DNA of 64,000 bases from an uncultured Draconibacterium sp. (GCA_947492175.1 CANLMQ010000011.1:1-64000); one strand, 5' to 3'. Positions 7,914-18,403 are shown, numbered from the stretch's first letter. Numbers and translations: made by a program. The notes: generated by a model from the letters alone, not told the origin.

Positions 7914-8765
7914 ATGCTATTATCATATATAAACTGGAATGTTGATCCTGAAATGGTCAGGTTATTCGATGCTATTTCGATCAGGTATTACAGCCTTCTT
8001 TTTGTATCGGGCTTAATTGTAGGCTATTACATTGTAAAACAAATCTATCTGAAAGAAAAAGAGTCGGTAGAAAACCTGGAAAAATTAGCCGTATTTGTTT
8101 TTGCCGGAACGGTTATAGGAGCACGGTTAGGGCACTGTTTATTTTACGAACCAGGTTATTATTTAAGCCATCCTTTAGAAATGATACTCCCATTTAAATG
8201 GGCACCGGGCAAAAGTTTTGAATTTACAGGATACCAGGGATTGGCCAGTCATGGCGGTGCCATTGGAGTACTTACTGCCATACTTATTTATTGCCGCAAA
8301 TATAAAGTTAAATTTCTGTGGGTACTCGACAGGCTGGCAATTGCCACACCCGTTACTGGGGCATTTATACGCATAGGAAATTTTATGAACTCGGAAATAA
8401 TAGGAAGCCCAACCAACTCTGATTATGGTATTGTTTTTAACCGGGTTGATTTATTGCCACGGCATCCGGCACAACTTTACGAAGCATTTTCTTATATACT
8501 TATATTTGTACTTCTGTTGTGGTTCTATTCATCACATAAAGAGAAAAGAAAAGACGGGTTTATTTTTGGACTGTTTTTAGTTCTCTTGTTTACAGCCCGG
8601 TTTTTAATCGAATTCTTTAAAATAAACCAGGTAAACTTTGAAGATGGAATGCTTCTGAATATGGGTCAGTTGTTAAGCATTCCATTTGTATTAACCGGAT
8701 TTACATTAATGATATGGAAAAGAAGATTAGAACAACAAGTAAAAAAACATGGCATAAAAGCGTAA
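7914..8765 (+). CDS. lgt: Prolipoprotein diacylglyceryl transferase
   Basis: A 283-residue integral inner-membrane enzyme. It transfers a diacylglyceryl group from phosphatidylglycerol to the lipobox Cys of prolipoproteins, the first step of lipoprotein maturation. At least seven hydrophobic segments are visible, and the Lgt signature region reads RIGNFMNSEIIGSPT (about 155-169), followed by RHPAQLYEAFSY. The conserved GARLGHCLFYEPGYY and GGAIG motifs are also present, and length is normal. The many lipoproteins in this window (SusD, DUF3823, sulfatases) are substrates of this type of enzyme. It is transcribed alone. Confidence 0.95.
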   Translation: MLLSYINWNVDPEMVRLFDAISIRYYSLLFVSGLIVGYYIVKQIYLKEKESVENLEKLAVFVFAGTVIGARLGHCLFYEPGYYLSHPLEMILPFKWAPGKSFEFTGYQGLASHGGAIGVLTAILIYCRKYKVKFLWVLDRLAIATPVTGAFIRIGNFMNSEIIGSPTNSDYGIVFNRVDLLPRHPAQLYEAFSYILIFVLLLWFYSSHKEKRKDGFIFGLFLVLLFTARFLIEFFKINQVNFEDGMLLNMGQLLSIPFVLTGFTLMIWKRRLEQQVKKHGIKA

Positions 8766-9442
8766 CCTGCTCCCATTAGATTTTACCTCATAATTCATAA
8801 ACATCGGATCAGTTTAAATTTCCGGTGGAGATAAATCAGCGTTAGGATTTATTTACCCCGGGGTTAACCTATGAAAACAAAAGTGATCCCGGGTATCTGA
8901 TACTTCTGCCCTGCCGGGGGCATTCATCTTTGGTTTGATCCAAAGACGAATCAGAAAGATCAAGACTGCTTTTCACCTTCAACCTCCATTTTCATAAAAC
9001 CTAAGTTCGAGCGGGTGATCTTCTCAGTTCTTCGAAGCTTCCTGATCTCTCTATGCTTTTATTTCAATTCCGGCTTCGATGAAAAGAGGTCGGTTACGCT
9101 GTGGTAAAAAAGTGCAATCATCGAATAACTACTACGAATCTCGGGTCGTCTATTCAATGTGTTCTAAAATCCCGATAAAATCGGGATAAGCGCGCTGGAT
9201 TGAAAAAAATACGGGCTGGGGCTGGCGTGAATCGTTTTTCCGGCTGAAGTAGCCGTAATACGAAAGCCGGGAAGAAAATCGAGAGCGGGTAGAAGTTTAT
9301 TTTTTTCTTGATTCTTTGGTTACTTTTCTCATCAAGGAGAAAAGTAAATAGCAACTTTGGGATGTCGATAATCAAATAATGATCGAATGTTGAATTACCT
9401 AACCAATATTGATCCACAACTTCACCTGCATGCCATAAAAAC
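8766..9442. other. 677-nt non-coding region, probable dispersed-repeat remnants
   Basis: No credible gene. It holds a short hairpin CTTTGG/CCAAAG near 8932-8949 and a perfect 8-bp hairpin ATCCCGAT/ATCGGGAT at 9169-9187. A segment at 9190-9350, with the T-rich string just before CATCAAGGAGAAAAGTAA, resembles (from memory) a repeat scattered through many Bacteroidota genomes. The base composition is more GC-rich than the surroundings. I see no promoter or RNA that I can name. Confidence 0.4.
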
Positions 9443-9443
9443 T

Positions 9444-9499
9444 TCTAAAAACAATTCAGCGGGTGACTAAAAGCTTTCACTACTAGTCACCCGCTGAAT
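9444..9499 (-). terminator. Terminator of RNase P RNA
   Basis: On the minus strand a 15-bp perfect stem (positions 9499-9485 with 9468-9454, ATTCAGCGGGTGACT and its complement) encloses a 16-nt loop and is followed by TTGTTTTTAG. It lies 6 nt after the 3' end of rnpB. Confidence 0.85.
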
Positions 9500-9505
9500 A
9501 TAAAA

Positions 9506-9924
9506 GGCAGGCCTGTAAGCCGGGTCCTGTACTCTTCAATCCATCCGAAAACGAACGAAAAGCCTTTATCATTTATCTAGTCAAAACATTACTGCTTTGA
9601 TCCTGCAGCCTACCCCTCCAAAGTCTCTTGTGCGTTGAGAACAAAACGGGCCGTTTTGCTGTACCGCAACAGCGGCAAACACTCTGGATATACATGGCCT
9701 TGCAACCCGTGAGACGTACGGCTGACGATGTTACCATCATCACCGGTGCGCTTTTACCGCACCTTTTCACCCGTTCCCTAATCCGACACGTCGGGTTAAG
9801 GTGGTTATTTTCTGTTACGTTGCTGTCCCCTTTCAAAGACCTTCCCGCTAGGAAACACGGCGCCCTGCGTTGCCCGGACTTTCCTCTGCCCCGTTTAACC
9901 GAAGCAGCGATAAAGCGGCCTGCC
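9506..9924 (-). ncRNA. rnpB: RNase P RNA
   Basis: The minus strand carries the universal RNase P RNA core: GAGGAAAGTCCGGGC near the 5' end and the 3' part ACCCGGCTTACAGGCC. The terminal helix P1 pairs GGCAGGCC (9924-9917) with GGCCTGCC (9513-9506), defining a molecule of about 419 nt, typical of bacterial type A. It is the catalytic subunit that trims tRNA 5' leaders. Promoter and terminator flank it, so it is a single transcription unit. Exact ends are inferred from P1. Confidence 0.95.
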
Positions 9925-9928
9925 GCCG

Positions 9929-9936
9929 CAAAAGTA
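9929..9936 (-). promoter_or_regulatory. -7 element of rnpB
   Basis: TACTTTTG followed by CGGCGGCAGG on the minus strand fits TAnnTTTG exactly. A TTG lies 17 nt upstream. The predicted start falls within a few nt of the mature 5' end. Confidence 0.75.
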
Positions 9937-10077
9937 CACAAATAAGTTTAAAACAACACCCTTTTGTACAGAACACAAAAAAGAACAAAATACATTTGGA
10001 TACGTAGAAATATAACATAACAACGTTCTGTTTTTCTTCTCTTCGATTTAGCATACTAAAAACCAAAATTTTCTATC

Positions 10078-10707
10078 ATGAAAAAAATTATGTTTTTACT
10101 CGTAATGCTATCTCTTCAAACAACAGCCCACCCGCAAGATTACGACCTGATTATTTTATCAAGTGGCGATTCAATCGTTTGCCATATTGATAGTATTACT
10201 GATTCAAAAGTATTTCTGGCAATGAAATACAAGAACAAATGGATTAAAACCCATTATAATTTAGATAAGATTACTGATTACAAAACTGGTTTTTACAGAA
10301 AAGAAGAACTTCTATTTATCGGCGACCGTCCTAAACTGCTCAACCCGGAGTTTGAAGGCAACCGTTTCCTGTCCTACCATCGCAACACATTCACTGTTGA
10401 ATCGAACATTGCATTTAGCTCGATACGATATTGCCACTTATGGCCCCGGCAAAACAATAACTGGTTATCGGCCGGGGCAGGGATCAATTATTTTGCTTTT
10501 GGTGACTGGTGGGCCTCTCTGGAATCTACTTTTTTAATTGGAAAAGGGAAGCACTATTTTGAAGTTGGTGCCGAACTGTTTTTACCCATGGAAGATATTC
10601 CAGGCGCCACAATTGTAGGATACCGTTTTCAGGGCAATAACGGGTTAGTGTTAAAAGCCAACTTACACCTTATTTTTCCAATGTTTGCCATTGGTTTTAC
10701 TTTCTGA
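10078..10707 (+). CDS. Hypothetical exported protein
   Basis: 209 residues. It has a Sec signal peptide (MKKIMFLLVMLSLQTTAHPQ, cleavage likely near residue 20), then a small N-terminal domain (about 21-85) of the type found in Bacteroidota exported proteins that carry a GD-hydrophobic pattern (SSGDSIVCHID). The remainder alternates short amphipathic strands ending in Phe (LIFPMFAIGFTF), suggesting a small outer-membrane beta-barrel. It is not recognised as a named family. The gene starts about 140 nt from the divergent rnpB promoter and is followed 67 nt later by the DUF2339 gene. Confidence 0.6.
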   Translation: MKKIMFLLVMLSLQTTAHPQDYDLIILSSGDSIVCHIDSITDSKVFLAMKYKNKWIKTHYNLDKITDYKTGFYRKEELLFIGDRPKLLNPEFEGNRFLSYHRNTFTVESNIAFSSIRYCHLWPRQNNNWLSAGAGINYFAFGDWWASLESTFLIGKGKHYFEVGAELFLPMEDIPGATIVGYRFQGNNGLVLKANLHLIFPMFAIGFTF

Positions 10708-10774
10708 TTCCTGCAACTACAGAACAGATTGTTTCTAAGCCTGCAATTTTGTAAATTGAATTAAAACCAAAACA

Positions 10775-13105
10775 ATGGCTATCAATAAATCCGATAAAGC
10801 TGAACTTCGCCAAAAACTAAATGAATTACTAAAACAACAATCGCAGTTTCAACAGGCAATAAACCAGCTGCAACGCGAAATAACGCAACTAAAAACAGAG
10901 GAGTCGGCCCCTGCTCCTGTAGTTGAAGAAGAAACTCAGATTGCCGCTGAATCTCAACCCAAAGAGATTGCACAAATTATTCGAAAACATAAAGCTGAAA
11001 AACAAAACCTCCAGGCAGGCACCCGTCAGAAAAGCGCCATTAGTTCAGAAGTTGAACAGTTTATCGGTACTAATTTGATTAACAAAATTGGTATGGCTGT
11101 GGTAATAATCGGCGTTGGCATAGGCACAAAATATGCCATCGACAACAATCTGATATCTCCTTTGGTGCGAATAATACTTGGTTACCTGGTTGGCGCAATA
11201 TTAACCTTTTTTGCAGTCAGGCTAAAAAAGAAATACTTCAATTTCAGTGCTGTACTCATTAGCGGCGCTATGGCAATTCATTATTTTATTACTTATGCCG
11301 CCTACAGTTATTATAGTTTATATCCCAATTTTGTTGCTTTTATACTAATGGTTTTATTTACGGTTATAACAGTTGCTCTTGCGCTGTTGTACAACCGACA
11401 GGTTATTGCACATTTCGGTTTGGTGGGTGCTTATCTTGTGCCTTTTTTGGTAGGCGATCCCGATGCCAGTGTTGTCGTGTTGTTTACTTACATGGCAATT
11501 ATAAATTCCGGAATACTCTTCATTTCCACCAGAAAACGCTGGAAACCATTAAACTATGTTGCGTTTGTAGCCACCTGGGTAATATTTATGTCGTGGTTTG
11601 CCTCAAAAGATTACAATTACGAACTGGGGACTGCAATTACTTTTGCTGCTTTGTTTTTTACCATTTTCTATCTGGTTTTTCTTTCCTATAAACTATTGTT
11701 AAAAGAAAAACTGCAATTCGATGATATTATCTATCTCCTGCTAAATGCAGGCATATTCTTCTCCGTTGGCATATTTGCGCTGCACCTAAGTAATTTAGAG
11801 GATTCGCATGCCGGGTTATTCTCGCTTATTAATGCAATAGTTCATGGTTTTACCGCTTATCTGATTTATAAGTCCGACGTAAAAAGCAGCTTGCTTAACT
11901 GGACAATTGGTATTGCAATAACCTTTTTTACCATTGCCATTGGAGCACAGTTTAACGATTATTATACTGCAATACTTTGGTCGCTCGAAGCTGCATTTCT
12001 TTTCTGGCTTGGCCGAAGCAAAAAAATTAATTTATTCGATTACCTGTCTTTTGTACTTATTGGAATTACATTTATCCTGACAGTTTCCAACTGGGTATCG
12101 GTTTCGTATCTTTTTTACGAAGATTCAATCAGCCAAATATACACTCCTGTATTCAACCTCGAATTTCTGGCCTCCGTTGTTGTTATTATCTCCTTCTCAT
12201 TCATCTATTATATTCATAAGAAAATAACTCCCACTGGCGAAAGAATACTCAACTGGATCGATACATTTAATATATTATTCCCCTTATTATTTCTGATTAT
12301 TTTGTTCTTTACTTTCTTCACTGAAGTTGATCTGTTCTGGAATAACATACAGGTTTACTCCTCTTACAAGATTAATAATAGTGGTGAATGGGTGAAAGCT
12401 TACGAGCAACTATACAAGGATATTTTCACCTTTAAAGCAATCTGGCTTATCAATTACTCCCTGCTTTTTACATCGATACTGGCATTTGTAAATTTTAAAT
12501 GGATAAAAAACACAGTACTTAATGCCGTTGTTTTTGTATTGAGCGGAATGCTGATTCTGATTTTTCTGGGAAGTGGGCTGCAAGCAGTAAGCATGCTACG
12601 CGAAAGTTACCTGAATACAAACCTGCCCTCCAATTACGATGTAAATTTATTTCACCTGCTCATCAGGTATGTGGCTTATGCATTTATTGCTGTTCTTTTT
12701 TATTCAGTTTACCGGTTTTCAGTTTCCTTGTTTGCAAATGATAACTTCAATAAAATATTCGAAATTGTTTTAAGTGTAAGTATTATATGGATTTGCAGCA
12801 GCGAACTAATCAACTGGCTAAGTTTATCAGGTTCGACCGAAGTATACAAACACGGATTAAGTATCTTATGGGGGGTCCTTTCCTTTATTTTAATCGGATA
12901 TGGTATCTGGAAAAAGAAAAAGCACCTGCGAATAACATCTATTGTACTGTTTGCAGGAACAATTGTTAAACTTTTTGTTTACGACCTCACCAATTTAGAC
13001 ACGGTTCAGAAAACAATTGTTTTTCTTTCAATAGGAGCTATTTTACTCATTGTTTCATTTATATACAACAAATACCGGGAGGTAATTTTTGGGAAGGATT
13101 CATAA
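10775..13105 (+). CDS. DUF2339-family polytopic membrane protein
   Basis: 776 residues. Residues 1-50 form a Gln/Lys-rich coiled coil (LRQKLNELLKQQSQFQQAIN). A short linker follows and then more than 20 hydrophobic helices from about residue 100 to the end. The sequence EQFIGTNLINKIGMAVVIIGVGIGTKYAIDN, in which the first helix follows a conserved amphipathic lead, is the hallmark of DUF2339 proteins. Function in this family is unknown; it is an inner-membrane protein often found near envelope genes. It is probably monocistronic. The next gene, a sigma factor, starts 134 nt downstream. Confidence 0.85.
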   Translation: MAINKSDKAELRQKLNELLKQQSQFQQAINQLQREITQLKTEESAPAPVVEEETQIAAESQPKEIAQIIRKHKAEKQNLQAGTRQKSAISSEVEQFIGTNLINKIGMAVVIIGVGIGTKYAIDNNLISPLVRIILGYLVGAILTFFAVRLKKKYFNFSAVLISGAMAIHYFITYAAYSYYSLYPNFVAFILMVLFTVITVALALLYNRQVIAHFGLVGAYLVPFLVGDPDASVVVLFTYMAIINSGILFISTRKRWKPLNYVAFVATWVIFMSWFASKDYNYELGTAITFAALFFTIFYLVFLSYKLLLKEKLQFDDIIYLLLNAGIFFSVGIFALHLSNLEDSHAGLFSLINAIVHGFTAYLIYKSDVKSSLLNWTIGIAITFFTIAIGAQFNDYYTAILWSLEAAFLFWLGRSKKINLFDYLSFVLIGITFILTVSNWVSVSYLFYEDSISQIYTPVFNLEFLASVVVIISFSFIYYIHKKITPTGERILNWIDTFNILFPLLFLIILFFTFFTEVDLFWNNIQVYSSYKINNSGEWVKAYEQLYKDIFTFKAIWLINYSLLFTSILAFVNFKWIKNTVLNAVVFVLSGMLILIFLGSGLQAVSMLRESYLNTNLPSNYDVNLFHLLIRYVAYAFIAVLFYSVYRFSVSLFANDNFNKIFEIVLSVSIIWICSSELINWLSLSGSTEVYKHGLSILWGVLSFILIGYGIWKKKKHLRITSIVLFAGTIVKLFVYDLTNLDTVQKTIVFLSIGAILLIVSFIYNKYREVIFGKDS

Positions 13106-13239
13106 AATTCCAACAAAATAACAGCACCGGATAGTAAAATTGAATTTGTAATTCTATTTCCACTTTCATAAAAAATGATTGGTTGTTGCAAGAAAATGGA
13201 ATTTCAATAAGCAATAAAAATTATTTAATATTGCAATCC

Positions 13240-13785
13240 ATGGTTACTTTCGATCAAATATTTCAAAAATATTATCATTCGTTGTTTTTGTATGGTCTGA
13301 AATTTATCAGCAACGATAACGATGTAAATGATATTTTACAGGAAGTATTTGCAGAAGTGTGGGAAAAGGAAAAATACAAACTCGAAAACGACCATTTAAA
13401 ATCTTATCTGTATAACTCAGTACGAAACGGCTGTTTAAACTATCTGCGCCACCAATCAGTTGTCAACAAACACGCAGCGCAAGAGAAAGTTGCAGCTTCA
13501 CTTAACGAGCTGCATTTTTACCAAAGTGGAGAGAAATCACTGATTGAAAAAGAGGATCTTGGAAAGATTTATGACGCAATCAGTTCCTTGTCCGATAATT
13601 ACAAAGAAGTAATTGAATTGAGCCGGTTTCAGGGATTAAAAAACAAGGAGATTGCCGAGAAATTAGATATTCCCGTGCGTACTGTGGAAACCCGTTTGTT
13701 CAGGGCGCTCTCAAGCTTGCGAAAAAGTCTTACCGATAAGCAAATATTTATCCTGATGAACCTCTCGTTAAGTACAGCTAATTAG
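13240..13785 (+). CDS. ECF RNA polymerase sigma factor of the FecI-like Bacteroidota type
   Basis: 181 residues from ATG at 13240; a longer frame opens at TTG 13183 but adds 19 residues unlike the family. Sigma region 2 spans about 1-70 (FDQIFQKYYHSLFLYGLKFI, DVNDILQEVFAEVWE) and sigma-4 about 110-165 (LSDNYKEVIELSRFQGLKNKEIAEKLDIPVRTVETRLFRALSSLR). FecR, SusC and SusD follow on the same strand, the classical trans-envelope signalling arrangement: substrate binding to SusC frees the sigma factor from FecR and switches on the downstream locus. Confidence 0.92.
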   Translation: MVTFDQIFQKYYHSLFLYGLKFISNDNDVNDILQEVFAEVWEKEKYKLENDHLKSYLYNSVRNGCLNYLRHQSVVNKHAAQEKVAASLNELHFYQSGEKSLIEKEDLGKIYDAISSLSDNYKEVIELSRFQGLKNKEIAEKLDIPVRTVETRLFRALSSLRKSLTDKQIFILMNLSLSTAN

Positions 13786-13884
13786 CACATTTTTTTATCG
13801 ATTAACAGTTTTTGTAAAAAAAAATCATTTTCATTGACGTAGTTTCTGCAGACAAAGTGTAATAGAAACAGAACAGAACGAAAA

Positions 13885-14889
13885 ATGGATAATAAAACTG
13901 ATATACAACAATTAATAATCCGTTACCTGGATGGCAGCTGCAGTGTAACCGACAGACAAAAATTTATCCGTTGGCTGGAGCAATCAGATAAGAATAAAAA
14001 CACTTTTTATCAGGTTAAAGATATTTGGGATGCCACACAAAAAAGGGAAAACAGAACCAATACTGCATTATTACAATTTTACCAACAGCAGGCATCTAAA
14101 AACAATACTTCAACAAAGATACTTCATATTTGGAAAGCAGTAGCCGGAGTGGCGGCTGTACTGGCTATCGGATTTATTACCTTATTTATATTACAAACTC
14201 TGAACAGAGATTCCTTAACACAGTCGGCTTCAGCCCTGGTATCGTTTAAGGTTCCACTGGGATCGCGTTCCGAAGTTAGTTTACCCGATGGTACAACCGT
14301 TGTTTTAAATTCAGGCTCAGAACTTCATTATCCTCCTGTGTTCACAAAAGGGAAACGGGAGGTCAATCTGAGTGGGGAGGCCTTTTTTAAGGTGAAATCC
14401 GATAAAACAAATCCTTTCATTGTTAAGACAAACGATTTTAATGTGCAGGTAACCGGTACGCAGTTTAATGTATGCTCGTATGCTGATAATTCTTATTCTT
14501 CAATAACACTTGCAGAAGGTTTAGTTGGTGTACAGTTTCCCGGAAACAACAACTTAGTCGATATTACTCCCGGGCAACAACTAAACCTCAATCACGAAAA
14601 TCGAAAGTATCTTATAGAAGAGATCGACGTGGAAAGTGAAATCGCCTGGAAGGATGGAGAATTCCGGTTTAAGGAAATTTCTTTCCCCGAATTGGTCAAG
14701 CGACTGGAACGATGGTACGACGTAAGACTTTACCATACAGCTCCCGAGTTGGAAACGATGCTTTACAGCGGACGTTTTAAGAACCAAGAAACGATATGGC
14801 AAGTGCTTGATGCACTGAAGCTAACCACCCCCATCGACTATGAAAAAACCGGATTCAGAGAATTTAAAATAATATACAAGCCTATGTAA
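13885..14889 (+). CDS. FecR-family anti-sigma factor
   Basis: 334 residues. The N-terminal cytoplasmic domain (1-80, with IRYLDGSCSVTDRQKFIRWLEQS) is the anti-sigma part, one transmembrane helix lies at about 88-110 (AVAGVAAVLAIGFITLFIL), and the periplasmic FecR domain (about 125-225, VPLGSRSEVSLPDGTTVVLNSGSEL) is followed by a C-terminal DUF4974-like domain (about 255-334, FKEISFPELVKRLERWYDV). It would hold the sigma factor encoded just upstream and sense the STN domain of the SusC protein encoded just downstream. Gene spacing (99 and 83 nt) fits a regulatory pair. Confidence 0.94.
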   Translation: MDNKTDIQQLIIRYLDGSCSVTDRQKFIRWLEQSDKNKNTFYQVKDIWDATQKRENRTNTALLQFYQQQASKNNTSTKILHIWKAVAGVAAVLAIGFITLFILQTLNRDSLTQSASALVSFKVPLGSRSEVSLPDGTTVVLNSGSELHYPPVFTKGKREVNLSGEAFFKVKSDKTNPFIVKTNDFNVQVTGTQFNVCSYADNSYSSITLAEGLVGVQFPGNNNLVDITPGQQLNLNHENRKYLIEEIDVESEIAWKDGEFRFKEISFPELVKRLERWYDVRLYHTAPELETMLYSGRFKNQETIWQVLDALKLTTPIDYEKTGFREFKIIYKPM

Positions 14890-14972
14890 AAAAAGAAAGG
14901 TGGAGCGTCGGCCAGGACAAACCACCTTTGATAATCAATAATTTAAAATCATTGTTTAAACATTTCAAATTT

Positions 14973-17900
14973 ATGAAAAAAAAACGAATTCGCGGGAGTA
15001 GTTACCTATATGGCAACCTTCCCAAAATCTTACGGACTATGAAACTAATTTGTTTGTTTATGTTTGTTGTCTTGGTGCAGGTTTCTGCCTCAAGCTATTC
15101 GCAAAACACAAAACTTAATGTAATCGGGCAAAACCTTACACTGGAAAAGGTTTTTGAGCTCATCGAAGATCAATCGGAGTTTTCATTTATTTATAACCTG
15201 AAACAAATTGACCTGAGCCAAAAGGTAGATGTGGATTTTAAAAACGAGCGGGTGGAGAAAATCCTCGATCGGCTACTGGACGGAACTGATATTACCTATA
15301 CGGTAAACAATCGTTTGATTGTAGTACACCGCGAAGGTGAAAAAGATCTATTGGTAACGCCGGTTGTTCAGCAAAAGTCAGTCTCCGGAATCGTTACAGA
15401 CGAAAACGGCGAGCCACTACCGGGAGTTACCGTTCTTATTAAAGGTACCACTAATGGTACGGTTACTAATTTTGATGGGGAATATACCCTAACAAATTTT
15501 CCTATCGGTGCTACCTTGCAATTTTCTTTTGTGGGGATGAGAACACAGGAAGTAATAGTAGATTCCCAAACTACTGTTGATATTACTTTGCTAGCTGATG
15601 CAATTGGGATTGAGGAGGTTGTGGCTGTTGGATACGGAATTCAGAAAAAAGCAACACTTACCGGTTCTGTCGCTGCCATCCAGAATGACAAAATTGTTAG
15701 AACAAAAAACGAAAATGTTCAAAATATGCTCACAGGAAAAATTCCAGGACTACGTGTAACTCAAAAAAGCAGTGAGCCTGGAACTTTTAATGCTGCTATG
15801 GATGTTCGTGGTATGGGTAGCCCGTTGGTCATTATCGATGGAATACCACGTAATAATATTTCCAAACTGGATCCCCATGATATAGAAAGCATTTCGGTTT
15901 TAAAAGATGCATCGGCTGCTGTATATGGTGTAAAGGCTGCAAATGGAGTTATTTTGGTAACTACTAAAAAAGGCGATGGAACTAAAGATAAGAATGTAAA
16001 TGTTAACTACGATGGCAGCATGACATGGCAAATGCCTTCAGGATTGCCAAGGAGTGTGGATGCTGTGGATTATATACGCATAGCCAACGAACTTGATATG
16101 AATAAACTTGATGGAGCAGGAACATGGCGCTATCCTCAGGAATTAATGGATTCTTACCTTTCGGGCGAAAAAGAATCTACAAACTGGTACGATTCAGTGA
16201 TACGCGACTTCGCTCCGCAAACTCAGCATAATTTTAGTGTATCAGGGGCTGGGGCAAAAGTGCAATATTATACAAGTATAGGTTATCAGTTTCAGGAAAG
16301 TTTTTTTAAAAGTGAAAACGGCTTTAACTACAACAAGTATAACCTACGCAGCAATTTGAAATATAATATTTCGAAAGACCTTTTATTTAGCATCAACACA
16401 AGCTTAATAATGGACAAAAGGTCTAAAACACAATTTGGCAGCAATCAGATTGTTCGGGCAACATGGCGTCAGTTACCCATAGATCCTATATACGCAAACA
16501 ACACCCCACCTTATTATTATCAGACAACAATTTCGGAGGCAAATAACCCGGTAGCCTGGATTGATCAGGATTATGTAGGGTATGAAAATTATCATAACAA
16601 AACATTTCAATCATCAGCTTCTTTGAGTTACAACATTCCTTTCATTAAAGGACTAAAGGCAAAAGCTTTATATAGCTATGATTATTCAATGAACGAAAAT
16701 AAAGACTATGCAAAAGCATATCTACAGTACAACTATAATGAAGAAAACAATAAATACTCAACATTTCAACACAATAGTCCAAGCAGTATAACGAGGAGTT
16801 TTAGTCATGTGATTTCATCAATGTATCAAATATCCTTGAACTATGAAAATAAATTTAATTTCCACAATATTAAAGTTCTTATATTATCGGAAGGCCGAGA
16901 ACAAGAGGCAGATGGTTTTTATGCATCGAGGCAACTAAGTATTGATCTTGATGAACTATTTGCGGGGAATGCCGACAATCAAGTGGCTTATATGAATCCC
17001 TCACAACGCTACGAATTTGCCAATGAGTCTTTTATAGGGCGTATGAATTATGATTTTAAGGGAAAGTATATTGCCGAAGCGGCGTTTCGCCTCGATGGTT
17101 CATCAAGATTCCCTGAAAAAAAACGATGGGGATTTTTCCCTTCAGCTTCCGTAGGTTATCGTATTTCTGAAGAAGGTTTTTGGAAGGAATCTGCTTTAAA
17201 TATCATTGACAATTTTAAAGTTCGGGCTTCCTATGGTATTATGGGTGATGATTCCAATGTAGATTATCAATTTGTTAGTGGCTATGTTTACCCATCTAAG
17301 GCGAGTTTCTTCGATGGTATTTATGTTAATGGAGTAGCAAGTACAGGAATTCCCAATTTTGACATCACCTGGTATGAGTCTGAAACGATAAATTTTGGGT
17401 TGGACATGGACATGTGGAACGGTCTACTGGGTTCAACTTTAGAGATTTTCAGACGGAATCGTTCGGGCTTGTTAGCAACCAGGCTTCAGGCACTTCCCGG
17501 AATGTTTGGAGCTGTACTTCCTCAAGAGAATCTTAATTCCGATAAAACTGAAGGATTTGAGTTGCGACTGACCCATAGAAATACTATTGGTGAAATTAAG
17601 TATTCCATTGATGGACATATGGCTTTGACCAGAAGCAAACACGTTTATATTGAACGTGCCGATGACAGAAGTACCTATCACAACTGGAGGGGCAATAATA
17701 AAAACAGGTATAAAGGTATCTGGTGGGGTAAGGACGCAGGTGGCCAGTACAGTAGCTTTGAAGAAATAGCTGAATTTCCTGTTTTTACAGACAGAAGTCA
17801 AATTCCAGGTGATTACTATCATAAGGATTGGAACGGAGATGGAATCGTTGACGATTTGGATCTGCATCCAATTGGTTATGATTCAAGACCTATGTTGAAT

Positions 17901-18392
17901 TTTGGCCTTTCAATGGATCTTTATTATCGGAATTTTGATGTGAATATGTTATGGCAAGGAGCTGCACTTTCAAACGTATTTTACAATGAGATATTGAGAA
18001 GACCGCTACAGGCCGGTTATGACAATACGCTGGAAATGTTTCTTGACCGTTGGCACCCGGTTGATCCACTTGCTGATCCTAAAGATCAAAAAACTGAGTT
18101 TATTAAAGGCAAGTTTCCTATGCCGGGATCATGGTATCCGGATGATCAATCAGAATTTGGGGTTTACAACAACAAATATTTGCGCCTAAAAAATATTGAA
18201 ATAGGTTATACATTCGCCGATTCAATGTTAAAACGTGCAGGTATTCGTGATTTAAGGCTTTATGTTGGTGCCTATAACTTATTAACATTCTCGCCTGTAG
18301 ATTTTGTTGATCCTGAGCATCCGGAGGATAACAATGGGTATATGTATCCGCTGAATAAAACGATTACGTTAGGTCTATCTTGTAAATTTTAA
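14973..18392 (+). CDS. SusC/RagA-family TonB-dependent outer-membrane transporter with STN signalling domain
   Basis: 1139 residues from ATG at 14973; the same frame extends to TTG 14928. The signal sequence lies within residues 23-45 (MKLICLFMFVVLVQVSASSYS). The STN domain (about 46-115) talks to FecR, a CarboxypepD_reg-like beta-sandwich follows (about 135-210), then the plug from about 235 (LTGKIPGLRV, DVRGMGSPLVIIDG, LKDASAAVYGVKAANGVILVTTKKG) and a TonB-dependent barrel ending in Phe (LGLSCKF). It imports oligosaccharides with the SusD partner that starts 12 nt downstream. Confidence 0.96.
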   Translation: MKKKRIRGSSYLYGNLPKILRTMKLICLFMFVVLVQVSASSYSQNTKLNVIGQNLTLEKVFELIEDQSEFSFIYNLKQIDLSQKVDVDFKNERVEKILDRLLDGTDITYTVNNRLIVVHREGEKDLLVTPVVQQKSVSGIVTDENGEPLPGVTVLIKGTTNGTVTNFDGEYTLTNFPIGATLQFSFVGMRTQEVIVDSQTTVDITLLADAIGIEEVVAVGYGIQKKATLTGSVAAIQNDKIVRTKNENVQNMLTGKIPGLRVTQKSSEPGTFNAAMDVRGMGSPLVIIDGIPRNNISKLDPHDIESISVLKDASAAVYGVKAANGVILVTTKKGDGTKDKNVNVNYDGSMTWQMPSGLPRSVDAVDYIRIANELDMNKLDGAGTWRYPQELMDSYLSGEKESTNWYDSVIRDFAPQTQHNFSVSGAGAKVQYYTSIGYQFQESFFKSENGFNYNKYNLRSNLKYNISKDLLFSINTSLIMDKRSKTQFGSNQIVRATWRQLPIDPIYANNTPPYYYQTTISEANNPVAWIDQDYVGYENYHNKTFQSSASLSYNIPFIKGLKAKALYSYDYSMNENKDYAKAYLQYNYNEENNKYSTFQHNSPSSITRSFSHVISSMYQISLNYENKFNFHNIKVLILSEGREQEADGFYASRQLSIDLDELFAGNADNQVAYMNPSQRYEFANESFIGRMNYDFKGKYIAEAAFRLDGSSRFPEKKRWGFFPSASVGYRISEEGFWKESALNIIDNFKVRASYGIMGDDSNVDYQFVSGYVYPSKASFFDGIYVNGVASTGIPNFDITWYESETINFGLDMDMWNGLLGSTLEIFRRNRSGLLATRLQALPGMFGAVLPQENLNSDKTEGFELRLTHRNTIGEIKYSIDGHMALTRSKHVYIERADDRSTYHNWRGNNKNRYKGIWWGKDAGGQYSSFEEIAEFPVFTDRSQIPGDYYHKDWNGDGIVDDLDLHPIGYDSRPMLNFGLSMDLYYRNFDVNMLWQGAALSNVFYNEILRRPLQAGYDNTLEMFLDRWHPVDPLADPKDQKTEFIKGKFPMPGSWYPDDQSEFGVYNNKYLRLKNIEIGYTFADSMLKRAGIRDLRLYVGAYNLLTFSPVDFVDPEHPEDNNGYMYPLNKTITLGLSCKF

Positions 18393-18403
18393 AATTGAAT
18401 AAT

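Noticed and set aside
9154..9417. 87-codon ORF on the minus strand
   Set aside because: It covers the repeat-like region 9190-9350 and lacks any domain.
9573..9945. Long ORFs on both strands
   Set aside because: They lie entirely on RNase P RNA; its conserved structure explains the lack of stops.
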